DNA of 64,000 nt from Ceratopteris richardii (lineage: Eukaryota > Streptophyta > Polypodiopsida > Polypodiales > Pteridaceae). A program made the translations under genes and the position numbers. The notes below the pieces were generated by a model. That model saw only the letters and a list, made by a program, of their open reading frames with translations, searched no databases and was not told the origin of the DNA. The stretch spans positions 133,346,138 to 133,410,137 of the forward strand of contig CM035423.1 in the NCBI GenBank assembly GCA_020310875.1. The letters run 5' to 3'. Positions 46,201-56,489 of this stretch are shown here, piece by piece. Numbering within the stretch: the stretch's first letter is position 1; the number at the start of each line of letters is the position of its first letter.

Positions 46201-47408
46201 GTAGGGACATAGAGTACCTTACTGAGTAGGTTGATGTTTCCATCAGGTGCTTTGACATTGCCTATTTTCTCCACAGGATGTTTTGTATCATCTCTTGTTT
46301 GTACCTCATGCTTATTCCTTGGATCTTCTAAATCTGATAGGAGTGCCACATTTCCTGCCACATGATTTGAACAACCTGAATCTATGTAGAAAACATGCTC
46401 ATCAGATTTACCTTGTGGCATAGCCATGTTCATGATCAATAATGAATCCTCTTTGTTTGAGTCTTCTGTGTAGTTATTGTAGTCTCTCCTTCCTTTGTAG
46501 CCTCCTTGATAGTTTGAATGATTGTAGTTGTTGTAGTTGCCATGGTAGTTGTTGAACCTTCCTCTTGAGTAGCCATAACTTCCTCTATTGTATCCTCTGC
46601 CTCTTTGATTCCTGGAATTCCTAAAGCAATTTTCAGTTGTATGATTAGTTAATCCACAAATAGAACATGAGTTGGAGTATTGGGATCTCCCCCTGCCTTG
46701 TCTACCTCCTCTTCCTCTACCTCTGCCATGTCTTCCTCTACCTGCATAGTTAGCTTGATATGTACCTGCTTCATCATCCACTTTCTTTGCCTTTCCTTTG
46801 TTATCTTTAGACTTGCTTTTATCCGTGTATAAAGCTAAAGATTGATTACCTTTAGAGCTTCCTCCATTTTTGATAAGCTTTGCCTCTTGAGTAAGTAGTT
46901 GTCCAATGAGTGTGTTGAAATCAGGTACATGCATGTCCATGTACAAATCCATAGATGTGGTGAATGCTTCCCACTTATCATCTGCCTTCAAGCCATTGAT
47001 GACCTGCGTTACAATTTGCTCTTCATCTATTACCTCTCCAATGCTTCCCAACTGATCCGCTATGTCCTTGAGCTTTGTGACAAAATCAGTCACATTTTGT
47101 TTGGGAGCCTTCTTGAGAGTTGTGAAATCTAGCCATAGTTGATGCTTCCTAGCTTTGGTACTTGAAGAAAAGAAAGCTTCAAGTGCATCCCACACTTCCT
47201 GAGATGTCTTACAACTTCTAATGTGAGGCAACAAAAAATCTGAGATAGAGTTGAGGAGATAAGACCTTGCAAGTGCATCCTTGGAGCACCATGTGCTCAA
47301 TCTTTCTTGCTCTTCTTGTGTTGGTTGACTTTTGTTCCTGAAACTTGGCATAACTTCATCTCCAGCCACATAACCATATAAACTTCTACCTTGGAGATAA
47401 GCTTCCAT
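43269..47408 (-). CDS. Copia C4 gag-pol polyprotein
   Basis: An uninterrupted frame of 1,379 codons. Gag: LLNSISDFLLPHIRSCKTSQ and VTDFVTKLKDIADQL. Gly/Arg-rich region around an intact zinc knuckle CSICGLTNHTTENC (about residues 248-261). Protease YIDSGCSNHVAGN (about 343). GAG-pre-integrase VWHKRLAHIGERSL. Integrase with LRSDGGGEYFSHEF and NGVAERRNRTIVE. RT with QLDVKNAFLNGWITKEVY and YVDDIILTGND. RNase H FSDADWAGSKEDRRSTSSY, ending ADILTKAL. All catalytic motifs are present and the length is normal for Copia. The frame opens at an internal Met; the likely true start (47494) is cut off by a 17-base duplication (see that entry), so full activity is doubtful. Confidence 0.95.
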   Translation of the reverse strand: MEAYLQGRSLYGYVAGDEVMPSFRNKSQPTQEEQERLSTWCSKDALARSYLLNSISDFLLPHIRSCKTSQEVWDALEAFFSSSTKARKHQLWLDFTTLKKAPKQNVTDFVTKLKDIADQLGSIGEVIDEEQIVTQVINGLKADDKWEAFTTSMDLYMDMHVPDFNTLIGQLLTQEAKLIKNGGSSKGNQSLALYTDKSKSKDNKGKAKKVDDEAGTYQANYAGRGRHGRGRGRGGRQGRGRSQYSNSCSICGLTNHTTENCFRNSRNQRGRGYNRGSYGYSRGRFNNYHGNYNNYNHSNYQGGYKGRRDYNNYTEDSNKEDSLLIMNMAMPQGKSDEHVFYIDSGCSNHVAGNVALLSDLEDPRNKHEVQTRDDTKHPVEKIGNVKAPDGNINLLSKVLYVPTITKNLISVGQIVEKGLQVRFTKEGAFVEDPSQGFRRIAKGEKTGRLFTFELQDTRNIALFNYGSQTLTELEVWHKRLAHIGERSLKQICRDQSALGLPNLSKQHMIYKCSACQFGKSHRLPFMKKGYMHGDLLELVHTNVWGPSKEASISGSRYYVSFIDDCSRWTILFFMKHKDEVFSCFKRYLALVENQTGKSLKRLRSDGGGEYFSHEFDSFLQERGIKREVTTRYTPEQNGVAERRNRTIVEAARSMLNEKHLPNYLWAEAVSTATYLINRLPSKSLDGMTPYEAWNGRRPSLDHCKIFGCIAFAHVPSQVRGKMDPKAERCVFIGYDNNQKGYRLYNPTNKGFLVSRDVVFDENNSWYEDSCRKINLPYDLEEDFPKPGREQSKIEEQDTSEDDEESHMEKIKAWKSKGKAKLQELGHEAESSHHDLRRSMREKKKPERYGFDTSLVTKHSIYIAQDINQEEPSSFEEAKAKTEWKHAMKEEIEALEENNTWDLVPKTSSMKVIGSRWVYKLKKNSDGSINRYKARLVAKGFAQTQGIDYEETFSPVAKMPTIRVLLSIASSKNWKILQLDVKNAFLNGWITKEVYMAQPPGFENQVYPDYVCKLNKALYGLKQAPRAWNFRLVSFLQDKGFQPSKADPSLFIKKSNSEVIYLCVYVDDIILTGNDADGMKKIKDQMREEFKISDLGSLTYFLGLEVVYKDHGLFLTQRKYIKDMLAKFKMQDCKIASTPMEVNHKLSSHEGELIEDITSYQSLVGSLNYATLTRVDICYSVSVLSQFMHTPRKPHMDAAKRILKYLKGTINEGLYYPYVSDLGLKLFSDADWAGSKEDRRSTSSYLTFAGSKLISWSSKKQPTVALSSTEAEYRGLAIATQEAMWMKTLFKDLGLEFGTPTIFGDNMSSIHLAANPIFHARTKHIEVHYHYVREKVISKEIQISYVSTHQQCADILTKALDGTKLCKFKAMIGLQVILED

Positions 47409-47415
47409 CCTTAAT

Positions 47416-47449
47416 GACCAAGCTGAGTAGTTGACTAAGCTGAGTAGTT
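47416..47449 (-). repeat. 17-bp tandem duplication breaking the C4 start
   Basis: GACCAAGCTGAGTAGTT (47416-47432) and GACTAAGCTGAGTAGTT (47433-47449) lie side by side. On the minus strand the ATG at 47494 opens MADGFPSSIDKLDRGNYSA and hits a TAG in the first repeat copy. Seventeen bases is not a multiple of three, so the extra copy also shifts the frame away from the long gag-pol ORF. Confidence 0.9.
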
Positions 47450-47507
47450 ACCTCTGTCCAATTTGTCAATTGATGAAGGAAATCCATCTGCCATGTTGTC
47501 CAACCTT

Positions 47508-47519
47508 GCTCTGATACCA
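47508..47519 (-). other. Primer binding site of C4, initiator Met type
   Basis: TGGTATCAGAGC on the minus strand, the standard Copia initiator-Met tRNA site, unchanged, one base after the LTR. Confidence 0.95.
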
Positions 47520-47520
47520 C

Positions 47521-48793
47521 TGTGAAGAGATGGATAGGTATGTGCTTGAAGATGAAGAGGTGTTGCAAAATCCTTGATCTACACCAGCCAATTGAACTCC
47601 AGGTGTATATGGTGGGCCCTTATAGCTTGCCAATGGATGTATTAGACACCCTATGTACCTTGGAAGATCACTCTCAAAAAGATAGATCAAAACAGATAAG
47701 TTGGAGTTAGCTCAGAGGTGAAAACTTGCTATTCTTGGTTCATACACCTGTCCAGTGTTTTACATGATTCTCTGAGCACAGCAGCAATTAGCTTAATTCC
47801 TCTTGGGGAAGTCTAGTTAGCTTAAAGAGCTAACTTTCAAGAGTAATCCCATCAAAAATAATGAACCACACACTGAGAATGAGTTTTAACAAGTGATGAC
47901 ATCATCCCGATTTTCACGGGCTGCTACAAAAATAGACCAGTGAGCAGAAAAAGCAATATAACTCAAAATGTAGGACTCCACTGATTATGAAAATTTGTAT
48001 GGTTATACTAGACAGTAAGCTGAATCCAACAAGCTTTAAATCACTGAATTTGGATAAGTAACCACTGAGCAATGGCTCTGACAAGATGAGTGAAAAAGTC
48101 GGGTACCTAAAAGAGAGGTGAAGATGAACAGACCCTGTTGACTTCAAATGAACATAACTGAAGATTGAAACATCCAAATGACATGGAAATTTATGAGCAT
48201 ATAGTAGACTTATAGAGCTAACTTTAACAAGTTAAATCACTGAAATTGATGCACCAAGCTGAGAGAAAACATCTCTGCAAGCTGACTGAGAAAAACTGAG
48301 AGTAATGGCAGTGAGTAGTACACTTCACAAGAACATGGAAAGATGAACTCAAATAATCATGAAAATGAAAGTATATTGCTTGTACAATACAATGACTTAC
48401 TGATACATATGTGTGCCTTGTAATCACACCTTGATATGGCATAAAGCTCAGCTCTTGGAAGTCTTCACATAGGTCTCTCTAACCACGACTAAAACTGCCA
48501 TCTATTTATAGTTGAGTTTGGGAGGCTAACTTCCCTCAATCACTCTCCAATCAATCAATGATTGATTTGATTCTCTTCCTACCACAAATCACGAATTCGT
48601 GGCTCCTCTTTCCATTCTTGATCATGTGGACTCAACCACTTAAGATTCTCTTACTTTTACATTAAGTAAACTCTTCAAAAGTTACAAGAGGTAGTTCACA
48701 AGTGAACTTTACATAGTCTTCTTTTTAAAGCTTCTTCTAAGACTTTGTGAGACTCAAGCCAATACTTAGGCTTGTCATAGACTTGCTCCAACA
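47521..48793 (-). repeat. 5' LTR of Copia C4
   Basis: Same sequence as 41964-43236 with about 20 differences. TATA box (minus strand) near 48499-48509. The primer site begins two bases inside its end. Confidence 0.97.
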
Positions 48794-49859
48794 ATACTTG
48801 GCATGTTGTTTCGACATAATTACAACCCCTGCATTGATTATGATAAACACACAATTACTTTCAAATTTCAAAATAAAGATGTTTCACTATCTGCGATGCG
48901 TGATTTTCAACCCTTCCCGTTCATTAGTCATACGCAAGTCAAATGAGCTTTTAGAAAAGGTTATAACTCATGTATTGTCTTTGTGAATAACATAACTAAT
49001 TTTACACATACACTTCCAAGTGCACATAAATCATTTATGGACTCGTATAAGGATTGTTTTATGGCTGATTTTCCTTCTGCAATACCACCTTCTAGGGGAT
49101 CTCTTGACCATGGGATTGATTTAATTCCTGGTAGCTCTCCTCCTCATAAAGCACCTTATATGCATAGACCTTTATACCAAAATGAAATAGCTAGACAAGT
49201 TAAAGATTTACTCAACAAAGGACTAATACGGGCTAGCTCTTCTCCTTTTGGAGCCCCTGCTCTTTTAGTTGAAAAGAAGAACAAGACATATAGAATGTGC
49301 ATTGATTATAAAGCACTTAATAAAATTACCATTAAGAATAGGTATCATATCCCTAGGATAGATGACTTGCTAGATAAACTTCATGGAGCTTGTGTCTTCA
49401 ATAAAATCGACCTCAAATCCGGATATTATCAGATAAGAATGACATCGCATGACATTTATAAAACTACTTTTAGAACTCAACACGGCCATTTTGAATTCAT
49501 GGTAATGCCTTTTGGACTTACCAATGCATCCTTCACCTTTGCACGTATGATGAATAATATTTTCCTTGAATACCAAGACTTTGTTCTTGTCTTCTTTGAT
49601 GATATACTTATTTATAGTAGGAATGACAGTGAACATGAAACTCATTTAGCAACAGTCTTTGATTTGTTACGTACAAATAAACTTTATGCTAATTCTAAAA
49701 AGAGTTGTTTCTTCCAAAAGGAGATAGAGTATCTTGGACATATCGTCTCTAGTCAAGGCGTTCATGTAGATCCCAAGAAGATTAAAGTAATTGAAGAATG
49801 GCCTAAACCTCAATCAGTGAATGATGTCCATTCGTTTTTACGATTAGCTAGCTTTTAGC
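48794..49859 (+). pseudogene. Protease end and RT of chromovirus D
   Basis: Continues chromovirus D after C4: ILGMLFRHNYNPCIDYDKHT (48795-48855), a spacer, then an open frame 48983-49858 with RT motifs RMCIDYKALNKITIKNRYHI, FNKIDLKSGYYQIRM, MPFGLTNASFTFARMM and VFFDDILIYSRN (the catalytic Asp pair kept). It ends VIEEWPKPQSVNDVHSFLRL and a TAG at 49857. RT itself looks undamaged. Confidence 0.92.
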
Positions 49860-50378
49860 AAAAGTTTGTAAAGGTATCTTCTTGTATAGCCCTTCCCCTT
49901 ACTTTATTATTGAAGAAAAATCTAAACTTTGTATGGGGAGTAGCCCAACAACAATCTTTTGATAGACTTAAGTATGCACTTTCCCATGCGCCTATTCTGT
50001 AATTACCTGATTTTGCATAACCATTTCATGTAGTTACAGATGCTGGTGGTTCTGGAATAGGTATTGTTTTAATGCAAAACGATCATCCTCTTGCATTTGA
50101 AAGTAGGAAACTCAAACCCTCTGAACGCAATTATAGTACATATGATAAGGAATTGTTAGCTATTGTGCATGCATTGAAAATTTGGAAACATTACCTTATG
50201 GGTTCCGAAGTTCTCATTAAAACCGACCAACAAGCTATTAAGCATTTATTACATCAACCATTGATTTTCGATAGACATATTAAATGGGCTTCATTTCTAC
50301 AAAACTTCCAACCTCTGATTCAATATCACCCAAGAAAACCTAATAATGTAGCTGATGCTTTAAGTCATCTCACATTTC
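49860..50378 (+). pseudogene. RNase H of chromovirus D
   Basis: VTDAGGSGIGIVLMQND (50035), FESRKLKPSERNYSTYDKEL, LIKTDQQAIKHLLHQP, ending YHPRKPNNVADALSHLT. Stops occur in 49860-50030 before the open part at 50072. After ALSHLT the sequence jumps directly into the middle of the integrase. Confidence 0.9.
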
Positions 50379-50379
50379 T

Positions 50380-51427
50380 ATGGATTTCATTACCCGTCTT
50401 CCTACAATTGCATCTCATAATGATATGATTTGGACAATTGTTGATAGGTTTGGTAAACATGCATACTTCATTCCTTCTAAAAAGACTTTAACTGCACCTC
50501 AAGCTACTAAGTTATTTATTAAATGTATTTTTCCATATCATGGTTTTCTTAAAGTTATTCTTCCAGATCGAGATGTTCATTTTTGTAACCATTTTTGGAT
50601 GGCATTATTTCAACATTTAGGATCAAAAATTGACTTTAGTTCTGCATTTCATCCTGAAAGTAATGGTCAAAGTGAGGCTATAAATAGTACTATTTTGGAT
50701 TTATTACATTGTTACTCTTTAGATAATCCAAGTAATTGGGATGAAAAACTCCCTTTACTTCAGTTTGCATATAATAACACCCCACACACTACTATTGGTC
50801 GTGCACCATATGAAATTGTTTCTGGAAGAAAGCTTCCCACTCCCATGGTCTCACTCAAACTGACATTCCTATGGCTGATTCTTTTGCACAAGATCATATT
50901 TCTACACTTGTTGAAGTGCATGAGCATATAAGGAAGAGTCAAGAACGTTACATGCGTAGTATTAATAAGAAGCGCATAGCCAAATAATTTAATGAAAATG
51001 ATTTTTTTTGTTACGAATCATTAAAAGGCATTTAAAAAATATTTCTCAACATCCTAAGGTAACACATTATTATGGACCTTTTTGCATTATTGGGAAAATA
51101 AATGAAAATTCTTTTCGATTAGATATACCTTCTCATTGGGGTATACATAATTCTTTCCATATAAGTTTGTTGAAATCTTTTAAAGGTACTTTACCACTCA
51201 TGCCTATTTTAGATGATCCTCCTTTACTTGAAGAGGATGCGGAAATATTGATTCCCGAGAAAGTAATAGATTATGATGTTATCACTACACGAACTGGTAA
51301 GAAATATCCTAGGTATTTAGTCAAATATAAAAATCACTCACTTGAGGAATCACAATGGATACATAAGACCTCCTTATCACCTCACTATGATCATTTAATT
51401 TCTCCATATCATTCCCAATTACATTAA
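50380..51427 (+). pseudogene. Integrase and chromodomain of chromovirus D
   Basis: The integrase core starts abruptly at MDFITRLPTIASHNDMIW (50380). The zinc-binding N-terminal domain is missing, joined directly to the RNase H end, so a few hundred bases were deleted. Core motifs: VDRFGKHAYFIPSKK, LPDRDVHFCNHFWMAL (Asp kept), HPESNGQSEAINSTIL (Glu kept). A frame break follows near 50930-51000. The last part carries a chromodomain, EKVIDYDVITTRTGKKYPRY followed by LVKYKNHSLEESQWI (51255-51360), which in chromoviruses binds chromatin marks and steers insertion. Confidence 0.92.
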
Positions 51428-51568
51428 ACTTTCAGGTTTTCGATTCCATGCATGTGTTTTACATGGTTCATGCTTAATATTGTTCAGTGATGGGACATGC
51501 GACTGATCATCCATGTCTATTTTTATATTTATCAACTGAGGTCAGTTGCTTGTCAACTGGGAGGCATG

Positions 51569-52095
51569 TTGTATTTTATGGAATCATGGAAGGTTAAATG
51601 GATTTTTAATGTTTTAAATGTCCAGAAGGTTTTAATGTGGTTGTGTTTGATCTAGCAGGTGAAGAAGCATGAGGGCGTGGATACAAGTGGATGCGCATAA
51701 ATAAATAAATTCGAAGACTTCTAGAACAGTTATATTTAGTTTTATCTTGTTGTAAAAGTAGTGGTTCGCTTTAGAAAGCGACGCCTTTTGTAAATAAAGT
51801 AGTTTTGCTTAAAAGACGCTTCTAAAAGCGACGGCCCTCATGAACTTCTATTTTCAGGAAGTAATAGAAATAAACCTATAAATATGTGTACTCTGAGAGA
51901 CTCATCCATCAGAGTACACGGGGGGGAGATTGCACCCAATATCGTGTTGATTTTTTCTCTGTTTCGAATTCTTTTTTCGTCTTCTTTCTGCCTCTATGTG
52001 TGTGTGCACTGAAGGTCCTGATAGCACACATATTCTCTTAGTTCTTCTAAAGCTAATCTTAGAAACGAAGATGATGTATGTGTACAAAGCTCTAT
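51569..52095 (+). repeat. Probable 3' LTR of chromovirus D
   Basis: The purine tract CAACTGGGAGGCA ends at 51568 and TGTTGTATTTTATGG begins at 51569. A promoter-like CCTATAAATATGTG lies at 51877-51890. The right end is a guess (ATGATGCA near 52100). No second copy in the window confirms it. Confidence 0.6.
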
Positions 52096-53970
52096 GATGC
52101 AGAAGGATGCTGCCTCCAACAAAGGAGTTGAAGACCCATTGAGACTTCCTTCTTTTACGAAGTCTCAGCTATCTATGGCAGTTCAACCACACAGGCAAGA
52201 GAAACAGTACAAGACAAGTATTGTATCAACCAAACAAACAGATTTCAAGAAGAAAGTAGTAGTTACAAACAGGAAGTAGACCTGGGTACGAAAGGGATAG
52301 CAACCAATCACACTAGGGTAATCAAATTCATTACCAAAGAAGCACGAAGATCTCCATCTCAAAGAGGAGTCCAAATATGGGTACCAAAGCAGACAATGAA
52401 GGTCAACCACAATCACGTACATATTTGGGCACCTAAGAAATTAGTTACAGCCCAACAGGGACAATTACACATGTGAGCACTGGGCACCCAAGGCACTATT
52501 ACATGCACAAACACCACTGATCTCCCTCACAAGAAAAGTCTCAACAAAGAAGCCATGGAGAGGCAAGGGTCAGAACCAAGCACAGAGATCAAACAAAGAT
52601 CAACTCACCTCTTCGGCAATGGTAGAAAGACAATCATCAAAGATATGGGTATGGAAGCCAAAAGCACCAGTATCCCTCACAAAACCAAAGAGCCAACCAC
52701 ACGGGCTATAAAATTTAAGAAATCACTCAAAGATGAAGAAGCCAAAGGTGATCTCTACGTAGCCGAACATTGTTTTCAAGTGGATCCCTGTAAGGAGGAA
52801 TGGACGGTCATCGTTTTGAGATCCAATGAGTACCTCCAACAATGACGGCATCAACATCTGCAACTAACATTGGAAGCCTCGACATGCGAAAACCATGTGC
52901 TCCTTGCACAACCTTGTCTTTTGCACCATTCAAGTCATGGATTTCCAACGTATGCATTCATATAGGGCCACATTACACAGACATGCATAGACACATTTGA
53001 GAGCCCATGCACAAGAGCACATTGACATATGTCAACTATTTTTATTGATACTAACATCTATCTTCTTGTTTTGTGACATTAAAAAAAAAACGAGAGAGAG
53101 AGAGAGCTTGTTCCTAGGTTTGGCTCATGAAACATGAATGAATCATGCTTAGTTGAAGGTGGAACAGTTGATTATTGGGCATTTATCAGCTTTGATAGCA
53201 GTTTGTCTTGGCTAGTGGATGATATTATTGCTGCCATCAACCTTATCTGGTAGATGTCAAGAATTTCACATGAACATGGCACCCAGTTACTTTGTTAGGA
53301 GGGGAGAGCTTGAAGGTCCACAACTTGAGCGATGCTTAACTATTGTATGTATGAGAGCATCCAAGGAGATATCTGCAAGGGGTAGTTCTAGTACCCTGCA
53401 AATCCTTATATGTATACTAGGTAAGAAGACTCCTACTTATGAGAGGGGACAGGACCAGGCACTCGAAGAATCTCATCAGTGGACCATCAACAAGGGCATT
53501 CGTCGACAACGATAGACCAGCCCATGGTCCATCACAATTATGGGTGTACAATACGAAGAGATAAACATCGGTCGACCATTCACCATGGTAAGAATCCTTA
53601 CTTTGGCAACATCATAACCATGATAGACTAGGAAACCTCTTCGTCAGCATACCCTTGAGCACTTAGCTCAAGACCCAATTTTTTTGCACACTTACAAGTA
53701 CTTGGTATGACTACTATGAACATCATCTTTGGAAGATCTAGAGGACCTCAATGGAGGCTCACTACGACACATTCATGTTGGAATCCAGGAAAGAAACACA
53801 TACCAAGGGACTACAACTTGCAAAGGCTCGCAGTGACAAATGAAGAACCGGACACCAACCCTGTTACGTTTGGAAGATAGACGGCTCTTATTCATGCAGG
53901 ATGGACACTACCTCTCAAAGTGCTCCATGCAACAACCACTACAACAAGGTTTTGTCAAGGACGACAGACT
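52096..53970 (+). other. Unassigned region with retroelement-like traces
   Basis: No clear gene. Between 52270 and 52480 a W-x-P-K motif recurs in different frames (TWVRKG, IWVPKQ, IWAPKK, HWAPK), a pattern seen in some plant Copia gag or linker regions. One open stretch at 52555-52845 encodes a Lys-rich peptide without recognised domains. A (GA)n run lies near 53090-53105. The right part leads to a purine tract and an LTR start at 53986, so it may be the 3' untranslated part of an element. Confidence 0.35.
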
Positions 53971-54380
53971 CCAGAGGGAGGGGACTGTGACATTCAAGGT
54001 CAAGCACAAGGTTGACATTCAAGTCAAGCACAAGGCTGACATTCAAGGTCAAGCACAAGGTTGACATTCACGATCAAGCACAAGGCATGGGAGTGCATCA
54101 AAGAAGTGGACACACAAGAAGGAGCATATAGGGAGCTCCAAGAAGTGCATGTCAAATTTTTGGAAGAAATCCTTCTAAAAAAAGTGATTTTCAACACTAA
54201 AAACCATTGTAAATACCAATTCACATTTTTGCAACTCCATTTTGTTCAAGTCAAGGAGTCCTTGAGCTTCAAGAGTATTAGAACTACCATCCTACTAATT
54301 TTCATAATATTTAGACTCCATTTGAGCCTTCAAATAAGCCCTAGAACCTAATTTTTAACTAGGCCGAACACTAGATCATA
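53971..54380 (+). repeat. Partial LTR of the E/F family with 25-bp repeats
   Basis: The purine tract CCAGAGGGAGGGGAC (53971-53985) is followed by TGTGACATTCAAGG at 53986. Four tandem units of about 25 bases (GACATTCAAGGTCAAGCACA) fill 53989-54086. From about 54095 to 54375 the sequence matches the LTR of E (57560-57830) and of F (reverse), for example TGAGCCTTCAAATAAGCC and AACCTAATTTTTAACTAGGC. Homology then stops; the second half is missing. 54400-54655 holds nothing recognised. Confidence 0.7.
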
Positions 54381-54659
54381 GTTACCATTCTCAAAACTTG
54401 GTGCATATATATGTGGTGCTCAACCATTCCTAAAAGTTTTGAATACTATGAGCATCATATCAAATATCTTTAAGAACATAGTCGCTTTGATGGATTCTAT
54501 GTATTGACCTTGATGGTTTTTCATTATCAAACACGTGGTGAAAAGTTTTCCATAGGGTCAAGTTATTTCCAACTAGTCTATCATTTTGTGATTGGATCAC
54601 AAGCTATTCAAAACTAAGTGATGATGCATGTGAATGAGCGTTTGCTATTTTTCTTATGT

Positions 54660-55800
54660 TTTATCCATGTTTCCTTTTTTTGCCAGCAAGAAATTACTTT
54701 CTAGGTCTAAGCCTATGGAATGGTCCAAGCACCAATCTTGTCCTAGCAAAATTTTTTCTTGCTCTTAGCACACTATGAAGTTGACTCGAGGTAGAGACAC
54801 TTCCCCATGACATCTTGTGCATGTTCCTCCTATTCCTATGAGAGTGACATCAATAGGTGTCATTTTAGTGCCAAGACATTGAATGTGAGACAAATGAATC
54901 ACATTTCTTAATTCACTAGTATCAATGAGAATCTTCATGATCATTGAGGAATTAGATCCTAGAGATGCCAAAATATGATATCTTTGATGAATGAACTTTC
55001 GAGAAGCGTTTTTATCCTCATGATTTCCCATAGGGATGATGTGTTGTTGGACTATATACTCACAAACTTATTGTAATTACTTCTTAGATCTTGTTATTAT
55101 GTGTTGCTCGTGCTCCTTATGATCTTCGTTTTTTGAAACTATTGGAACATTTCTTTTGTGAGAGTCTCTTGATAGAGTTTCACCCTACACCCACTAATGA
55201 AATCGGGAACTATGTCACCTTCTATTGAACCCAATTCAACAATGACACTATGTGATATGTGATGTACCATTAATGGGCGAAGACCTCTCTTTTGGACTTT
55301 TGTTGCATGTTGCTTTAATGTGTACAATAGCACTAAGCCACCTTCTTGTAATTTCTTGTATTTGATGTGAGCATCAAAGTAAGGATTTTGTCTCTTCTTG
55401 TTCCCATATATGCATACCATAGCTCTAATTCTTCTCTTATAGTTGTTCTAGATTATCAACCAATGCCAAGAGCTCATGTCATGTCCATTGATATCTCTAT
55501 GTAGCTCTAATAATTGGCACCAAAAAAGTGATTGGTAATATAGTTCAATGTTCACAAACTAGGTTTAAGTGACTTGCATCCAAAGTTGTTTTATAGGTAA
55601 TCACATGGTGCAATCGTTTGTCCCAATCAAAACTACGAATGTTTAACAAACTTGTTCATATCATCCATCACATTTGTTCCTTGTTATCATATGTCATTCC
55701 TTCTATTATGTCTTGTTGTAGCATTTGTTAGCAATTTTATGTTCTTCCACTTGATATTTGTTAAGGTTTTCAAGAGCCTCAAAGCATTTAGACTTACACT
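54660..55800 (-). pseudogene. Antisense gypsy relic: integrase C-end and PR2
   Basis: Read on the minus strand. From about 55670, pieces of the integrase (SFDWDKRLHHV near 55615, matching DKQLHHAL in B), then YFDAHIKYKKLQEGGLVLLY and TLKQHATKVQKRGLRPLMVH, matching the C-end of B's integrase, to LTKEMFQ at 55142. A second frame (55031-54765) carries KILIDTSELRNVIHLSHI and LIGIGGTCTRCHGEVSLP, and after a stop KILLGQDWCLDHSIGLD (54735-54690). This is the same post-integrase retropepsin-like domain as at 38213 in B, here with DTS for DTG and with the C-terminal ILLGQDW motif kept. Heavily decayed. Confidence 0.75.
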
Positions 55801-56300
55801 CCATATTCCTTCTCTTCTTGCTTAGGAGTCTGATCATGGAGATACTCCTATATGTTAAACAAAGATGGGTGCTTTCCTTCTTGACAATGTTGGTGTGCTC
55901 CTAGAGCTTTTAAATTACCTTCTTCATTGTCAAAATATGGCTCCATTGCTATTAATTCCTCTTCATATTCTTATAGTGGGCATTTATTCTCCAACTCCTC
56001 TTCCCAAGTCATGACCATGAATATCCTATTCATAATCATGACTTCATCGTGGTTATGGCCTATTCATTCACATAAACATTCAATGTACCCAAGATATCCA
56101 TTCATCCATAAGGTTCAAAGGCTTCATCTTGAAAATTTCGGGAAATGTAGATAGGGTCCTCCACATGACTCTCATCCTTATTTCACAACATAATCCTTAT
56201 TTCACAGCATAATCGTTGTTGAACACTTTTGTATATGTTATTTGATAAAACATAAATTGTTCTAGTCAATCATAAACTCAAAATTCAATCGCATTTGTAA

Positions 56301-56360
56301 AAATTGTGTTTTATATTATATAGAGTCTAGAAATTGTGTTTTATATTATATAGAGTCTGC
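56301..56360. repeat. 30-bp tandem duplication
   Basis: AAATTGTGTTTTATATTATA-TAGAGTCTAG occurs twice head to tail (56301-56330, 56331-56360) with two differences at the end. No function is evident. Confidence 0.95.
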
Positions 56361-56489
56361 ACAGAGTATAGTGTGTCACCCAAGCCTCGATTTTCTATAG
56401 TGCTACATCTTTGCAAAACTCTAGAGAAGCAAAATCCATCGTGGTTGCTCACCATCATACCACTTCATTGGTATTAAAGCAATTAGCGA

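Larger units (their letters stand above)
41964..48793 (-). mobile_element. Ty1-copia element C4, complete and young, TSD ATACT
   Basis: A full-length Copia, 6,830 bases, on the minus strand, inside the protease end of chromovirus D. LTRs at 41964-43236 and 47521-48793, both 1,273 bases. Target duplication ATACT at 41959-41963 and 48794-48798. By hand count the LTRs differ at about 20 positions (about 1.6%), far fewer than C2, so this is the most recent datable insertion here. The gag-pol frame has 1,379 open codons. Confidence 0.98.
40430..52095 (+). mobile_element. Ty3-gypsy chromovirus D, split by Copia C4
   Basis: Plus-strand gypsy with gag, protease, [Copia C4 at 41964-48793], RT, RNase H, integrase, a C-terminal chromodomain and a probable 3' LTR from about 51569. 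The 5' LTR is not found: the left part adjoins the SINE-like piece and Copia C3. The coding region has many stops, and the start of the integrase is deleted. The chromodomain places it among chromoviruses. Confidence 0.85.
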
